DNA from: Flavobacteriales bacterium CG18_big_fil_WC_8_21_14_2_50_32_9
GTDB taxonomy: Bacteria; Bacteroidota; Bacteroidia; Flavobacteriales_E; Vicingaceae
NCBI GenBank assembly: GCA_002770955.1
Contig: PCUH01000158.1
Location: 21,048 to 28,844 of the forward strand
Length of the DNA stretch: 7,797 nucleotides
Direction: 5' to 3'
Shown: positions 7,310 to 7,797 of the stretch, one piece after another
How the letters are laid out: every line of letters begins with the position of its first letter
Position numbering within the stretch: position 1 is the first letter of the stretch
Position numbers and translations under genes: made by a program
Notes under the pieces: model-generated
The model's input: only the letters and a program-made list of their open reading frames with translations
Database searches by the model: none
What the model was told of the DNA's origin: nothing

Positions 7310-7732
7310 CTAAGCAAAAATTTCAGTTGCTTTAAAATGAAAATCGCCTTCAATTTTGGCGTTTTCATCACTATCCGAACCATGCACAGCATTAGCTTGA
7401 ATAGATGCAGCATAAATTTTACGAATAGTTCCTTCTGCTGCATCGGCAGGATTGGTTGATCCAATTAATTTTCTAAAATCTTCTACTGCATTTTCTTTTT
7501 CTAAAATAGCAGCTACAATTGGTCCTGACGACATATAATCAACCAATTCACCATAAAAAGGACGTTCTTTATGTACTTCATAAAAAGCACTAGCTTGTTC
7601 TTTAGATAGTTTTGTGTATTTCATTGCAACGATTTTGAAGCCGTCCTCGTTAATCATTTTTAAAATTCCTCCAATGTAGTTTTTTTCAACTGCATCAGGC
7701 TTAATCATTGTAAAAGTTCTGTTTGTTGCCAT
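7310..7732 (-). CDS. ndk: Nucleoside diphosphate kinase
   Basis: A complete 140-residue NDK, which moves the gamma phosphate from ATP to other (d)NDPs through a phosphohistidine and so balances nucleotide pools in the cytoplasm. The length fits the family (E. coli about 143). The active-site block NAVHGSDS gives catalytic His117. Other expected residues are present: Lys11 in MIKPDAV, Tyr51 in FYEVHKERPFY, Arg87 in DFRKLIG, Arg104 in GTIRKIY and Asn114. The N-terminal ATNRTFTMIKPDAV block fixes the ATG at 7732 as the start, and the stop is TAG at 7312-7310. The C-terminus (EGDFHFKATEIFA) is of the short type without the longer basic tail. The gene converges on the helix-hairpin-helix gene and shares its terminator. 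The leader is A/T-rich with no Shine-Dalgarno sequence. All key residues are intact, so an active enzyme is expected. Confidence 0.98.
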   Translation of the reverse strand: MATNRTFTMIKPDAVEKNYIGGILKMINEDGFKIVAMKYTKLSKEQASAFYEVHKERPFYGELVDYMSSGPIVAAILEKENAVEDFRKLIGSTNPADAAEGTIRKIYAASIQANAVHGSDSDENAKIEGDFHFKATEIFA

Positions 7733-7767
7733 TATTATATTTTTATGATGTGTAATTTTTTGGATGA

Positions 7768-7775
7768 CAAAAATA
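7768..7775 (-). promoter_or_regulatory. Bacteroidota-type -7 box (TAnnTTTG) for ndk
   Basis: Read on the minus strand this is TATTTTTG, an exact match to TAnnTTTG. It ends 35 bases before the ndk ATG, so transcription would begin near 7761 with a leader of about 30 bases. The -33 element would fall at or beyond the window edge; the 22 visible bases upstream show no clear TTTG. The remaining bases to 7797 hold no recognisable gene. Confidence 0.48.
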
Positions 7776-7797
7776 GCTATTTAAAGAATAATTATGA

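Noticed and set aside
7240..7464. Minus-strand open frame of 74 codons overlapping ndk and the terminator
   Set aside because: It is in a different frame inside ndk and runs through the terminator hairpin; it shows no domain.
1..7797. A new defence, mobile or biosynthetic system
   Set aside because: No transposase, integrase, nuclease, toxin-antitoxin pair, phage gene, tRNA or attachment repeat was found. The genes are an exported repeat protein, a transporter, an HHH protein and ndk.

Overview
The window looks like a piece of an AT-rich Bacteroidota chromosome, probably from a marine or freshwater flavobacterium-like lineage. Four things support this: a C-terminal type IX secretion (T9SS) type B sorting domain on a giant surface protein, promoter-like TAnnTTTG boxes instead of sigma70 boxes, no Shine-Dalgarno sequences before the starts, and strong preference for A/T-ending codons. 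I did not assign a genus.

Layout. Bases 1-4641 (+) hold the 3' part of a giant secreted or surface protein whose 5' end lies outside the window. It has a short beta-propeller-like (SBBP) region, then 15 Ig-like repeats, then the T9SS/gliding-associated C-terminal domain. An AT-rich gap of 97 bases carries a weak hairpin and a good TAnnTTTG box. Bases 4739-6340 (+) encode an alanine/glycine:cation symporter (AGCS family). It is followed with no spacer by 6341-7255 (+), a membrane-anchored protein with three ComEA-like helix-hairpin-helix domains. A strong symmetrical hairpin at 7254-7287 ends this pair and also ends the convergent gene. Bases 7310-7732 (-) encode nucleoside diphosphate kinase (ndk), with its own TAnnTTTG box just upstream, near the right edge.

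How the genes fit together. The symporter and the helix-hairpin-helix gene almost certainly form a two-gene transcription unit with coupled translation. The giant surface protein and ndk are separate units. No shared pathway links all four. The window reads as core or housekeeping genes next to a surface-adhesin-type gene. I found no RNA genes, insertion sequences, CRISPR arrays, phage genes or defence systems. The most notable structure is the regularity of the Ig array: all 15 repeats keep a Cys-Trp-Tyr/aromatic-Cys core, although their sequences have otherwise drifted far apart.
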